Assembly: GCA_009731375.1 (NCBI GenBank)
Contig: BJOX01000058.1
Location: 428,425-458,035 of the forward strand
Direction of reading: 5' to 3'
Source of the DNA: Paulinella micropora
Taxonomy: Eukaryota > Cercozoa > Imbricatea > Euglyphida
DNA length: 29,611 nt
Shown: in pieces, positions 21,601-29,369 of the stretch
Layout of the letters: each line of letters starts with the position of its first letter
How positions within the stretch are numbered: position 1 is the stretch's first letter
The notes under the pieces: generated by a model
What the model saw: the letters and a program-made list of their open reading frames with translations, nothing else
Told to the model about the DNA's origin: nothing
Database searches by the model: none
Program-made: the position numbers and the translations under genes

Positions 21601-24387
21601 TGTGCGGCGGAGAGAAACTATTGCACAAGGCAAAGAGAGGCGTTGGCGGTAGTATGGGCCCTCAAGAGGCTCAGAGAGTATTTGTGGGGAGGACCTCAAT
21701 TTACTGTCAGAACTGATCATCATAACCTGTTATGGTTGATGAATCATGAACAGACGGGACGGCTGGCGCGGTGGCAAGCGTTCTTGTCTTGTTTCGATTT
21801 TACAATGGTCCATCTACCGGGAAAGCGAAATGTGGTCGCTGATAGCCTCTCTAGGCTAGAGTTTAACTCAGAAGTATCGGCGTTGGTGTCCACGGTGGAG
21901 ATGGAAGACTTGTCCACTGACAAGGTGTATGAGGTCAGCCACATTGAGGCGATGGAGATGGCGAGTGGAGTCCGATATGACCGCACAGGTCTACGGTACA
22001 GTCCACAAGGCCCGGATCACGGGATATGTTGTGAGCTACATACCCAGGAGGACGCTGAGTGGTCCTATGAGGTATATGAGAATGCGAAGGCGAACATAAG
22101 AGAGGAAGAGGAGACGCAGGAAGTTTATGCGGAGCCTCCTCAAGAGCGGAGAAGTGACCTAGACGATGACCCGGAAAGAATCGGGGTACGGCTAGAAGAT
22201 GGTACTATCCATATAGCCTCGCCTACCGCATGGAGGCAACAACAGGCTCAAGATCCGGAGTTTAAAGAACTGATACAGTTATATCAGAACCCGGATGAGC
22301 TACGGATGACGAAAGCGATCAAAGATCAGATGAAGGAGATGGGATGGAGAGATGGTCTACTGTGGTACAAGGGCCTTCACGGTCGCTATGCGTCACAGCC
22401 GGACAAATGGACCCTTTGGGTACCGGAGAGTCTGAGACGATTTATATTTGTCGCAGCCCACAATTGCCCACTTTTGGCGCATCCGGGTCGACAACGAACT
22501 CATATGTTCGTAGCGAGGCGATTCTGGTGGAAGAAGATGAAGGAGGAGATAGATCAGGCGGTGGATGCATGCATCCCGTGCAAGATAAACAAAACACCAC
22601 TGAAGGCAAATTTCGGCCTGATTGGCGAATTTCCTCTTCATGCGGGGATGTTTGAGTTTATACACATTGATCATGTGGGACCTTTCCCAGAATCGAAGGA
22701 TGGTTACAAATACCTCCTTACGGCTATTGACAGAGCCACCAACTATGTGTGGATCATCCCTGTCAAAGACGTTACCGGCAAGACGACGGCCGAGGCGCTG
22801 ATCGATAGGATCATCTCACAGATCGGAGTACCAAGAAAGATATGTTCTGATCGAGGCTCGGACTTTAATAACGAGGTCATCGACAAACTATCTAAGTATT
22901 ACGGGATGAAATGGCAATATGTTACTGCCTATAACCCGCGAGCAAATGGGAAAATCGAGCGGGTACACAGACCCCTCAAAGCCTCGCTAAAGATGTATTG
23001 CACGAAGAAGGAGAATCAAAGAGCATGGGTCGAGGCAGCACCATCATTTGCGTTTGCAATGAACTGTCTACCCTCTACGGCGTTAGGAGGCTCGAAGAGC
23101 TCAATCTCGCCATATCAGTTAGTATATGGGCGTGAGCCTGATATCCCGACTTCGCTCCTTCACCCAAAAGACACTTGGGCGGATGCGGATGAGTTGTTTG
23201 GGATGAGACTTAGAGTGAAGATGGAGGCGGAACAAATAGTCAGGGCGCATAGAGAGGCGGAGCGCCGAAAGACTGATGCTGAAGGGGTGCGACAAGCGCA
23301 CTTGGATCAGATCAAGTTCCAGGTCGGGGATATTGTACTATTGTACCATCCTCAAGTCCCGAAGGGAGTCAGCTCTAAGCTGTTCACTCACTGGAAAGGA
23401 CCTTATCAGATTATGGAACAGACGGGACCTCTGAATTACAAGATCAGGGGTAGAGGGAAGGTGCAAATTGTGAATGTAAGAAGGCTGATTAAGTATGATC
23501 CCTTCTTACTGGAAGATGAATCCGTTGAGGAGGCGTTAAAACGGATGAAGGATGATTTCAAAGAGGTGCCGCCCATCCACAAGGAGGCTGGCATAGACCA
23601 AGACGATGCTTATCGGGCACCGATAGCTGAGAAGGAGGAGAGTGAGGTGGACAGCAAGGAGAAGACTGACCGCATAAGCGCGGTGGGGACTCAGTCCAAG
23701 TCTCCGCGAGAGCATAGCGGAAAGAAGGAGAAGATCACAGAGGCGCAGCTAAGGAGAGCGCGGAATGATCTTATCAACGACCAACCGAGGAAGGCGATGA
23801 GGTCGATGAGATCAAAGGACGTCCACCAGGAGGAGGAGGGGACGGACACTGACCCAAACGCGGGCAACGTTGAGATTGTCCATGAGCGATGGAAGGAAGG
23901 CGATGCGATAGCAACCATCGCATGGGTGAAAAATGTTTTCTATCTGATGAGACCAGCGGAACAACATGTCGCTGATGACACTCTCTCAGACTTATACTTG
24001 ATGCGGGTCGTGGCGGTCCCACGACAGATGCGTGTCACACGGACACTCAAAATATCATCAGCCGCAAAGATAGTACAACCGATACTCCAGTTCTGGAGAA
24101 GTATGGACCCGGTTGAGGATCCAAAGGCAAGACATTATCTGCCAGTATATAAAGACGCAAAAAGTCTCGAGACATGGGATGATACAATTACTCCCAGAGA
24201 CAAGGATTACACTGCGTGGACCATTCAGACACTGCCAAGAGGAGTGCTTGATGTCCCTTTTGAATTATCGTTGGGCGGAATCCCTAATAAGATCTGGGAC
24301 ATTCTCGAACAGTCAAAGTTCGATCTGACTTTTGTTGGTGGTCCTCCACCAGGCAAAGAAATCCGCGCCAGACGACGAAGGCAGTGA
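18574..24387 (+). CDS. pol: Pol polyprotein: protease, reverse transcriptase, RNase H, integrase
   Basis: The frame is open from the codon after the gag UGA to UGA at 24385. The first ATG is only at 18754, so readthrough is the likely start. Numbering here is from codon 18607. A coiled-coil-like stretch lies at 130-150. Protease: D179 in DTMA, and VIDC at 262-265. A long unassigned linker follows (266-620). RT: D737 in VIDLKNGFWQ, and YIDD at 815-818. RNase H: D967, E1011, D1037, D1079. Integrase: H1285, H1292, C1322, C1325 zinc site; D1355, D1415, E1451 with D-x35-E; GPY at 1598-1600. About 300 unassigned residues end the protein. All polymerase and integrase catalytic residues are intact, so it should process, copy and insert the element. 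Confidence 0.95.
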   Translation: MEGEEERKEKTVKFNPKVTVLSNAVVQTGPTLPLCENKDVGTQRLQPQGSLIPVHTARLPMITDANRKARLAMEARRPMADVSPRPSKQPRTDSMSTVAAGGEQKDNVCTQVPQDNVAQIVNAPVPQNNKNVNEVKQEEKKEELKNLETRLQNLERKVLVLAANIHRPDALCYTELYCETLKTILKVGNDTMANINIVGRKFFNRYRDWVDGNMKKSTGTLKGVSSRTDITGIITLTFKLKSARVYRMDLYVVPGYHGSILLSYDQLATMGAVIDCAARRVIYGVKRGEENDIDPFNATDSYEAYELSLATDHKKMAIAHEALEVYVHPHVVRPDELSWTDNWESQVCTVTVPTCHWDKKSIDDLIEKRKEEIICVAQRSPSLARFAEGVGTDVHITNGYCFHAKVGEEKREAFVPRRTGRIPDTPPETIKSFITDFWGDEPTWPRSLSEVKKCLRTLFENNKPYTIILPYNEKAIWAQEIRDRLIDHPIPVPSRKQQLVVACRMGTREQSSAYKRKLRDLDKLKLIPQAFTCFDGFYTRKAPLQYARLIDMLVELGKDDEPDTVTYEKTGLDDVSEEDLGLEEDREPLKQHKQMSDEDFQEAARKILEEGVGTEKEKELLKAKLEANKEIFDPPHAGGVKPEDFTAVIYKIPGAEPSPAPRRANLSIHEAKIAEELARQLLNEDFIERSTSPIVSQPRIVPKPGGEWRLTVNYARVNKVLEEERNPLPTLEEGRRVLRNAKFYSVIDLKNGFWQIPLEEKSRWLTAFVVGMEIYQWKVLPMGLKQAPGLFQKAMQKMLSSQYDDLSDGGFMRRRGQKAGEYAFCYIDDIIVYSNTMEEHIDHLSDIFRRIGAFGLKCNLKKCQLAKTSVTYLGYEISHNRVSISKEKREEIMNRPIPKNRTELHSFLAMAQYYSQFIPDWGATRAKLEKMIDFGDFEKWGEEALQAFHALKDLIYKDPKDGGLVLTMPDFTKQFVVDTDASKFAIGAVLQQEDEEKKLRPIMFISRKLCAAERNYCTRQREALAVVWALKRLREYLWGGPQFTVRTDHHNLLWLMNHEQTGRLARWQAFLSCFDFTMVHLPGKRNVVADSLSRLEFNSEVSALVSTVEMEDLSTDKVYEVSHIEAMEMASGVRYDRTGLRYSPQGPDHGICCELHTQEDAEWSYEVYENAKANIREEEETQEVYAEPPQERRSDLDDDPERIGVRLEDGTIHIASPTAWRQQQAQDPEFKELIQLYQNPDELRMTKAIKDQMKEMGWRDGLLWYKGLHGRYASQPDKWTLWVPESLRRFIFVAAHNCPLLAHPGRQRTHMFVARRFWWKKMKEEIDQAVDACIPCKINKTPLKANFGLIGEFPLHAGMFEFIHIDHVGPFPESKDGYKYLLTAIDRATNYVWIIPVKDVTGKTTAEALIDRIISQIGVPRKICSDRGSDFNNEVIDKLSKYYGMKWQYVTAYNPRANGKIERVHRPLKASLKMYCTKKENQRAWVEAAPSFAFAMNCLPSTALGGSKSSISPYQLVYGREPDIPTSLLHPKDTWADADELFGMRLRVKMEAEQIVRAHREAERRKTDAEGVRQAHLDQIKFQVGDIVLLYHPQVPKGVSSKLFTHWKGPYQIMEQTGPLNYKIRGRGKVQIVNVRRLIKYDPFLLEDESVEEALKRMKDDFKEVPPIHKEAGIDQDDAYRAPIAEKEESEVDSKEKTDRISAVGTQSKSPREHSGKKEKITEAQLRRARNDLINDQPRKAMRSMRSKDVHQEEEGTDTDPNAGNVEIVHERWKEGDAIATIAWVKNVFYLMRPAEQHVADDTLSDLYLMRVVAVPRQMRVTRTLKISSAAKIVQPILQFWRSMDPVEDPKARHYLPVYKDAKSLETWDDTITPRDKDYTAWTIQTLPRGVLDVPFELSLGGIPNKIWDILEQSKFDLTFVGGPPPGKEIRARRRRQ
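19141..19407 (+). other. Divergent retropepsin domain in pol
   Basis: Residues 179-188 read DTMANINIVG, which aligns with the D-[ST]-G-A-T-x-N-F-I pattern of Ty3/gypsy proteases. The catalytic Asp is kept but the Gly after it is replaced by Met. The distal motif is ILLSYDQLATMGAVIDC (249-265) where ILGxDWLxxxGAVIDC is usual, so a second Gly is lost and one residue is gained. The tail GAVIDC is a strong family signature. Whether it is active as a dimer is uncertain. Confidence 0.75.
20671..21200 (+). other. Reverse transcriptase domain in pol
   Basis: Conserved blocks appear in order: RIVPKPGGEWRLTVNYARVN, FYSVIDLKNGFWQIPL (D737), VLPMGLKQAPGLFQKAM, CYIDDIIVYS (D817 and D818), and LKCNLKKCQ with VTYLGYEIS. 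The three catalytic aspartates are present. It is typical of Ty3/gypsy RT, with no frameshift. Confidence 0.95.
21495..21860 (+). other. RNase H domain in pol
   Basis: The motifs DTDAS (967-971), REALAVVWALKRLREYL (E1011), RTDHHNLLWL (D1037) and VVADSLSR (D1079) give the full DEDD set of the RNase H family in Ty3/gypsy order, directly after RT. Confidence 0.94.
22450..23500 (+). other. Integrase domain with HHCC, DDE and GPY/F modules
   Basis: The zinc-binding part is H1285-x6-H1292-x29-C1322-x2-C1325. The catalytic core has D1355 (HIDHVGP), D1415 (SDRGSDF) and E1451 (KIERVHR). A GPY/F module (KLFTHWKGPYQIMEQTGPL) follows near 1590-1610. These are the hallmarks of Ty3/gypsy integrases of the GPY/F-bearing lineages. 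A chromodomain is not evident. Confidence 0.94.
23501..24384 (+). other. Unassigned C-terminal extension of Pol
   Basis: After the GPY/F module about 300 residues remain. The first 140 are charged and probably disordered. The rest (about 1760-1926) looks folded, with alternating hydrophobic stretches such as LYLMRVVAVP, VQPILQFWRS and ARHYLPVYKD. That pattern loosely recalls chromo- or BAH-like modules that target integration to chromatin, but no signature is conclusive. It ends in a basic RARRRRQ tail. Confidence 0.6.
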
Positions 24388-25238
24388 CAAAGAAACTATT
24401 TTTCTTTATGCGTCTCAAATAAACTGATTGATTGCCCACGGCGTATCATGATTTGATCATGCATCATCAGTTATCAATATGAATATTAAAAAGACTCAGT
24501 GATATAACTTGGCATTCGATCGCAACATACGAGTGCGAAAGGTCGATCGACGATGATACTACACCGTATACGGGGATCGCTAGTGTATTGAGCGATGGTG
24601 TTCCCGGGTATGACCCTTTCCAAGTCCTGGGATGATGTTCTCGAAAATGAAATGTTCTCTGAAACTTTCATTAAATTATTTTTTACGATAGATTATATAC
24701 TGTCGTACCTGAGCACGGTCAATCTCTACTTGTGTCGGTATATCGCAGGGTCGGGTACATACACCTCGACTTCGGATATAGCTATTAGGACTGGCCCCCT
24801 AATACTATATCATAGGATATCCGCCTTATACAAGGGTATGTCATTAAAAAAGACAATGTACTTACGATCTCCCTGTGAATAATAATAATAATAATGATAA
24901 TGATAAGAAGAAGAAGGAGATCAAAGGGGGAATCGTACTACAGCACCACGTTGCTTGTATTTTTTTATTAATTGTACGTTTGTTCTTGACATACTGCCGA
25001 AAAAAAAAAAAAAAAAAAAAAAAAAGAGAGATTGAGGGGAAGGAGTTCAAAAATCTACAAGAATGGCTGGAGAATCCGCTTTGACGTGCCGTATGAGGAT
25101 ATATTTATCGTCTTTTAGCGTCTATCCGTGGGTCGATGCGCTGTGTGGCATGACTCCATAGCGCATACTATTTGCAGAAAGAAATCAGAAGGTGTATGAC
25201 GAAAATGCTATTTCCGTCATAAAATCGGGAGGGGGTAC
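24388..25238 (+). other. 3' non-coding region of the retrotransposon
   Basis: The stretch is 851 nt between pol and the 3' LTR. It has an AATAAA at 24418-24423 just after the pol stop, a short AAT/GAT/AAG tract (24879-24916) and a run of 26 A (25000-25025). One 95-codon ORF from an ATG at 24595 has a hydrophobic middle, but nothing supports it as an envelope or accessory gene. The polypurine tract closes the region. Confidence 0.7.
25227..25235 (+). other. Polypurine tract
   Basis: GGGAGGGGG lies 3 nt before the 3' LTR (tac then TGTAGG). This is the expected place for the RNase H-resistant primer of plus-strand synthesis. The 3-nt offset is slightly unusual. Confidence 0.75.
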
Positions 25239-25475
25239 TGTAGGCATCACCCCCCGGATAGCCGGTAAAAAATACCTTTTCCTGGTGACAGGTGCACCAG
25301 CTTGTTTTTCAGTATTATTTGTCCGGATTGGACCTGATGCCATTTTATTCCTGGTCTGTTGCCGTTTTCCTTTTTGGCTTCACTGAGCTAATACAACGAG
25401 ACATCATTCTCATTCTTGAGGACTGTGTTTGGTTGTATTACCGACTTTTTACGAGCTATCGTTGGGGGCATTACA
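25239..25475 (+). repeat. 3' LTR (237 bp)
   Basis: The same length and ends as the 5' LTR, with one base different (G at 25330). The old inverted LTR at 14422-14622 also has the G version, so the T in the 5' LTR is probably the derived state. Confidence 0.96.
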
Positions 25476-25479
25476 AATT
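25476..25479. repeat. Target-site duplication AATT, right copy
   Basis: Matches 14847-14850 across the element. Confidence 0.85.
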
Positions 25480-25586
25480 TGAATTCAAGTTCTGACCACT
25501 TATTCGAAATCTGACAGTTAATCTGAAATCTGGCCCTTCACTAAAATTCGATTGCTGAGTTTGACATTTGAATGTACCCAGTAATA
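25480..25586. mobile_element. Foldback element, rest of right arm
   Basis: The reverse complement of this segment matches 14661-14773, beginning tattactgggtacatt. It is the other half of the repeat into which the retrotransposon inserted. Confidence 0.82.
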
Positions 25587-25628
25587 GAACTTGAAGCAGA
25601 TGATCAGAAGTTGTCTTGCTGAGATATC

Positions 25629-25882
25629 GCTAGCGACATTCAAGTGTCAACAAAGAATTATTTTTTCGATTTTGTGTCACTTTTTCAATCATTTTGGGTC
25701 ACTTTTTCAAATTTAACAGTAACATTTCGCTAAATTTACGTCATTTTTGCGGACGCATACAGCCGTTAATTTCAAAAATTCAAAATTTTGATACAAAAAC
25801 GAAAAAGCCTACGGTGACCCAAAACAGAAAGTGACACAAAGCAGAAAAACCGATTTTCTTTTAGCACTTGAATATCGCTAGC
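25629..25882. mobile_element. Second foldback (MITE-like) element
   Basis: The arms 25629-25702 and 25814-25882 are inverted copies (gctagcgacattcaagtg at the left edge). The interior (about 25710-25775) includes atttcgctaaatttacgtca and tttttgcggacgca. It resembles the apex of the disrupted foldback at 14774-14840 in direct orientation, so the two belong to one family. No coding sequence is present. Confidence 0.82.
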
Positions 25883-26216
25883 AGTAGCTCTCAGCATGAA
25901 TCTATGCGGCTTATATAAATAATGTTTAGCCTCAGAACTATCGTTGCGGATATGGAAAAAAAATCAGCGCTTCACCGACTCTAGCCGACACACTCCTGCT
26001 CACTCTCTTGAAGTAAAAGTCAGCAACTGCTCGGGTTGATTTGATGATTCAATAACTCAACCATGCTTTATAACAACTCAATACTACCGGCGGGCCACGT
26101 CTTTCCAGTTTGAATTTCCGTCACTTCCGACTTAACATCCGGAATTTTGTGCGAATTAATTCGGTTGCGATTATTAAAGTGTTTATAGTGAAAGCCTGTC
26201 TGCGGCCTCCTCCTAT
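25883..26216. other. Unique A/T-leaning sequence without a gene
   Basis: About 330 bp between the foldback and a poly-C run. Short ORFs occur but none is recognised. Confidence 0.5.
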
Positions 26217-26217
<1 letters not shown>

Positions 26218-26255
<38 letters not shown>

Positions 26256-26280
26256 NNNNNNNNNNTACACACACACACAG
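26218..26280. repeat. Poly-C run, 10-bp gap, (AC)n
   Basis: About 36 C, then N at 26256-26265, then ACACAC. The round 10-N gap and the homopolymer suggest a sequencing stall, not a biological boundary. Confidence 0.9.
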
Positions 26281-26615
26281 TCTTCAACTGGTCTAGTAAA
26301 GCTGACTAAGACAGTAGTGCTATTACCATGCTCAAACCATCGTTTTCAGGCTCGGTACAAGAGCTTCAAAATACTGGGCTCAGCATGTTCGTATCTCAAG
26401 CATGGATTTGAGAACATTTCAAATCTCAACTTGGACAATGTCGCCAACTTGAAGGTCGTTGGTAATTACTGGAAGAAGGAGGAAAGTCATGCAACTTTGA
26501 TTCCCTCCTCCTCCAATGAAAGTGTTACATAACCAGGCTTAAGCCATCCCTTGACAGGTCAGGACAGGAGCGAGCTTTCTTACGATGATGCACTCAGCAC
26601 ATCTTCGTATCGCAA
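26281..26615. other. Unique sequence with internal motif repeats
   Basis: No gene is recognised. The pattern 'gctcagcat...ttcgtatctcaa' near 26377-26400 recurs in altered form near 26590-26612 (cactcagcac...ttcgtatcgcaaa) and near 26745-26765. These are probably pieces of the neighbouring foldback family. An ORF at 26110-26532 crosses the gap and poly-C and is not credible. Confidence 0.5.
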
Positions 26616-26829
26616 ATATTACTGTGGACATTCAAGTGGCAAACTATCCAACTTTGACCTCATCGTTCTCCATCAATCGAAGTGAGACGACAAATCTGAA
26701 GCCAGCATGGGGAAGCTTAGGACAAGAGCTTTCCAACGGTGTACGCTGCATTTCCGTATCTCAAATATTGATTGAGAAAGATAAGGTCAAAGTTTGAATG
26801 TTTTGCCACTTGAATGTCCACAGTAATAT
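26616..26829. mobile_element. Third foldback (MITE-like) element
   Basis: The left arm 26616-26680 starts atattactgtggacattcaa. The right arm is about 26766-26829 inverted, with roughly 85 bp between them. Its terminus closely matches that of the element at 14661 (aatattactgggtacattg), so it shares the same terminal repeat family. Confidence 0.8.
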
Positions 26830-26972
26830 CGATTGAGAAAAATGGGTTTCAAAGTTGGTCGGTCTTGGCTGTTGATGTTGTCGGCTGCACGGGGATGGGA
26901 CGGGTCCGTACGGCCCGCCGTTAAAAAGCATGCATATCATGTATTGGGCAGTTTCCCAACGCCCGCCCTAGC
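26830..26972. other. Short unique segment
   Basis: GC-rich in the middle, with the palindrome ccgtacgg near 26908. No gene is recognised. Confidence 0.5.
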
Positions 26973-26975
26973 GAG

Positions 26976-27047
<72 letters not shown>

Positions 27048-27249
27048 AAGAAGACAGGCAGACACAGAGAGAGAGAGAGAGACAGAAAGAAGACAGACAG
27101 ACACAGAGAGAGAGAGAGAGAGAGAAAGATAGAAAGAAGACAGACAGACAGACACAGAGAGAGAGAGAGAGAGAGATTAAAACAAACGGAAGACCATGAA
27201 CAGACATGCATGTATATATATATATAAAATATGTATATAAATATATATA

Positions 27250-27300
<51 letters not shown>
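26973..27300. repeat. (GA)n with a tandem gacagaaagaagacag segment, then (TA)n and (GT)n
   Basis: GA repeat contains three copies of a segment close to 'gacagaaagaagacag' followed by 'cagacaca', at about 27041, 27081 and 27127. A TA-rich block (27212-27285) and GT (27285-27300) follow. Confidence 0.93.
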
Positions 27301-27301
<1 letters not shown>

Positions 27302-27349
27302 AATTTACCGGCCGCTTGGGTTTTCCAGGTCATAGACTGTATAGCGTCT
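27301..27349. repeat. 49-bp direct repeat, left copy
   Basis: Starts taatttaccggccgc and ends gactgtatagcgtct. It matches 27605-27652 with a few changes, 304 bp apart, around a CATA/TA microsatellite. Confidence 0.9.
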
Positions 27350-27386
27350 CATACATAGATACATACATACATACATATATATATAC

Positions 27387-27421
<35 letters not shown>

Positions 27422-27557
27422 TGTATGTATGTATATATATATATACATAAATACACAAATATTTATATATATACATATATATATACATATATATATATGT
27501 ATATATACATATATATGTATATATATATTATATATACATATATATATATATATATTT

Positions 27558-27596
<39 letters not shown>

Positions 27597-27604
27597 AATA
27601 TACA
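27350..27604. repeat. (CATA)n / (TA)n microsatellite
   Basis: CATA, TGTA and long TA runs between the two 49-bp direct repeats. Confidence 0.94.
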
Positions 27605-27652
27605 TAATTTACCGGCCGCCTGGATTTTCAAGGTCGTAGACTGTATAGCGTC
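27605..27652. repeat. 49-bp direct repeat, right copy
   Basis: Second copy of the block at 27301. It is followed by about 60 bp of unique sequence and then GAT/AAT repeats. Confidence 0.9.
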
Positions 27653-27715
27653 TTGAGCACATCTTACAGAAGAAAAAACCCGAATAAACCCCTGCCAGAT
27701 CACGAAAAATAAGAT

Positions 27716-27794
27716 AATGATGGTGGTGATGATGATGATGATGGTGATGGTGATGGTGATGGTGATGGTGATGCTGCTGCTGCTGCTGATGATG

Positions 27795-27870
<76 letters not shown>

Positions 27871-28003
27871 TAATAACAATAATAATAAGAAAATCAATAA
27901 AGGAAGGAGAGAATTAAAACATGAAAAAAACAATAGGGGGGGGGGGGGGGGGGGGGGGGTTTTTGGGGGGGGGGGGGAAAATGAAAATTGTGTACCCCCG
28001 CCC
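27716..28003. repeat. (GAT/GGT)n, (GCT)n, (AAT)n and poly-G
   Basis: GAT and GGTGAT triplets (27716-27771), a short GCT run, about 85 bp of AAT (27796-27866), then a poly-G tract (27937-27977) leading to the gap. Confidence 0.94.
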
Positions 28004-28266
28004 NNNNNNNNNNNNNNNNNNNNNNNNNNNNNNNNNNNNNNNNNNNNNNNNNNNNNNNNNNNNNNNNNNNNNNNNNNNNNNNNNNNNNNNNNNNNNNNNN
28101 NNNNNNNNNNNNNNNNNNNNNNNNNNNNNNNNNNNNNNNNNNNNNNNNNNNNNNNNNNNNNNNNNNNNNNNNNNNNNNNNNNNNNNNNNNNNNNNNNNNN
28201 NNNNNNNNNNNNNNNNNNNNNNNNNNNNNNNNNNNNNNNNNNNNNNNNNNNNNNNNNNNNNNNNNN
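28004..28266. other. Assembly gap (263 N)
   Basis: Entered from G/C homopolymer and left into GA repeat, so the size is uncertain. Confidence 0.99.
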
Positions 28267-28274
28267 GAGAGAGA

Positions 28275-28383
28275 GCTAAGCATGATTACGATTCACGATG
28301 TGGCGTCGCTCTGCACCGCAGAATGGGCAGTAGAGTTTCTTCTTGGGACGAACAAAAAATTGGGGAGAGAGAGCGAGAGAGAG

Positions 28384-28415
<32 letters not shown>

Positions 28416-28560
28416 GCAAAGACAAAGACAGAGAGAGAGAGAGAGAGAGAAGCTAAGCATGATTACGATTCACGATGTGGCGTCGCTCTGCACCGCAGAA
28501 TGGGCAGTAGAGTTTCTTCTTGGGACGAACAAAAAATTGGGGAGAGAGAGCGAGAGAGAG

Positions 28561-28592
<32 letters not shown>

Positions 28593-28720
28593 GCAAAGAC
28601 AAAGACAGAGAGAGAGAGAGAGAGAGAAGCTAAGCATGATTACGATTCACGATATGTCGTCGCTCTGCACCGCAGAATGGGCAGTAGAGTTTCTTCTTGG
28701 GACGGGGTGCGATCTCTAAC
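28275..28720. repeat. Three tandem 177-bp units
   Basis: A unit starting gctaagcatgattacgattc begins at 28275, 28452 and 28629, exactly 177 bp apart. Each has about 90 bp of unique sequence followed by GA repeat with 'ggcaaagacaaagacag'. The third unit differs near its start (gatatgtcgtcg for gatgtggcgtcg) and lacks the GA tail. 177 is a multiple of 3, which keeps reading frames open through the array; I see no reason to call it a gene. Confidence 0.94.
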
Positions 28721-28745
28721 TCGTCCTAAGATACATGCATACCGA

Positions 28746-29009
28746 CAGTAAGTGAGTGAGTGAAGGAGTGAGTGAGTGGGTGAGTTGAGTGAGTGAGTGA
28801 GTGAGTGAGTGAGCGAGTGAGCGAGTGAGCGAGTGAGCGAGTGAGCGGGTGAGTTAAGTGAGTGAGTGAGTGAGTGAGTGAGTGAGTGAGTGAGTGAGTG
28901 AGTGAGTAAGCGAGCGGGTGAGTTAAGTGAGTGAGAGTGAGTGAGTGAGTGAGTGAGCGGGTGAGTTGAGTGAGTGAGTGAGTGAGTGAGTGAGTGAGTG
29001 AGTGAGTCA
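28746..29009. repeat. (GTGA)n tetranucleotide array
   Basis: About 260 bp of gtga/gagt units with GCGA variants and 'gggtgagtt(a/g)agtg' interruptions that recur every 60-70 bp. Confidence 0.95.
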
Positions 29010-29113
29010 GTATATGTTTATGTATGTAGCAATCATGATGCACCTCCATAGGGCGAAGGTCACAGTTGGAGCAAGTCAGCACTCAGCCAATCCGCACAGG
29101 TTAAGCTAAAAAA
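29010..29113. other. Short unique segment
   Basis: About 100 bp between GTGA and TATG repeats. Nothing is recognised. Confidence 0.5.
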
Positions 29114-29271
29114 GTATGTATGTATGTATGTATGTATGTATGTATGCATGCATGCGAGTATGTGTATGTGTGTATGTGTATGTGTGTGTGTGTATGTATG
29201 TATGTATGTATGTATGTATGTATGTATGTATGTATGTACGTATGTATGTATGTACGTATGTATGTATGTAC

Positions 29272-29302
<31 letters not shown>

Positions 29303-29321
29303 TGTATTATGTATGTATGTA
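29114..29321. repeat. (TATG)n array
   Basis: TATG repeats with GTGT and TACG variants. Confidence 0.95.
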
Positions 29322-29369
29322 TGAAAGACGTCCACATACTAATATGCATGTGTGCATGTGGTTCCATAG

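Larger units (their letters stand above)
14851..25475 (+). mobile_element. Complete Ty3/gypsy LTR retrotransposon, 10.6 kb
   Basis: Order along the element: 5' LTR, candidate primer-binding site, ATG-free leader, gag, UGA, pol (protease, RT, RNase H, integrase), 3' non-coding region, polypurine tract, 3' LTR. Integrase after RNase H identifies the Ty3/gypsy (Metaviridae) arrangement rather than Ty1/copia. The LTRs differ at one base of 237, the pol frame is intact for 1,926 codons and all catalytic triads are present, so the copy looks recent and possibly competent. Two features are unusual: the LTRs are short for a 10.6-kb element, and the only barrier between gag and pol is one in-frame stop. 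No envelope-like gene is evident. Confidence 0.96.

Noticed and set aside
24595-24882. Envelope or accessory gene after pol
   Set aside because: Only 95 codons, one weak hydrophobic stretch, and no signal peptide, Cys pattern or anchor to support it.
26110-26532. 140-codon ORF over the poly-C run
   Set aside because: It crosses poly-C and a 10-N gap, and the composition changes abruptly at the gap.
27921-28751. 276-codon ORF over the 177-bp units
   Set aside because: Open because 177 is divisible by three and the linker is GA repeat; half of it is N.
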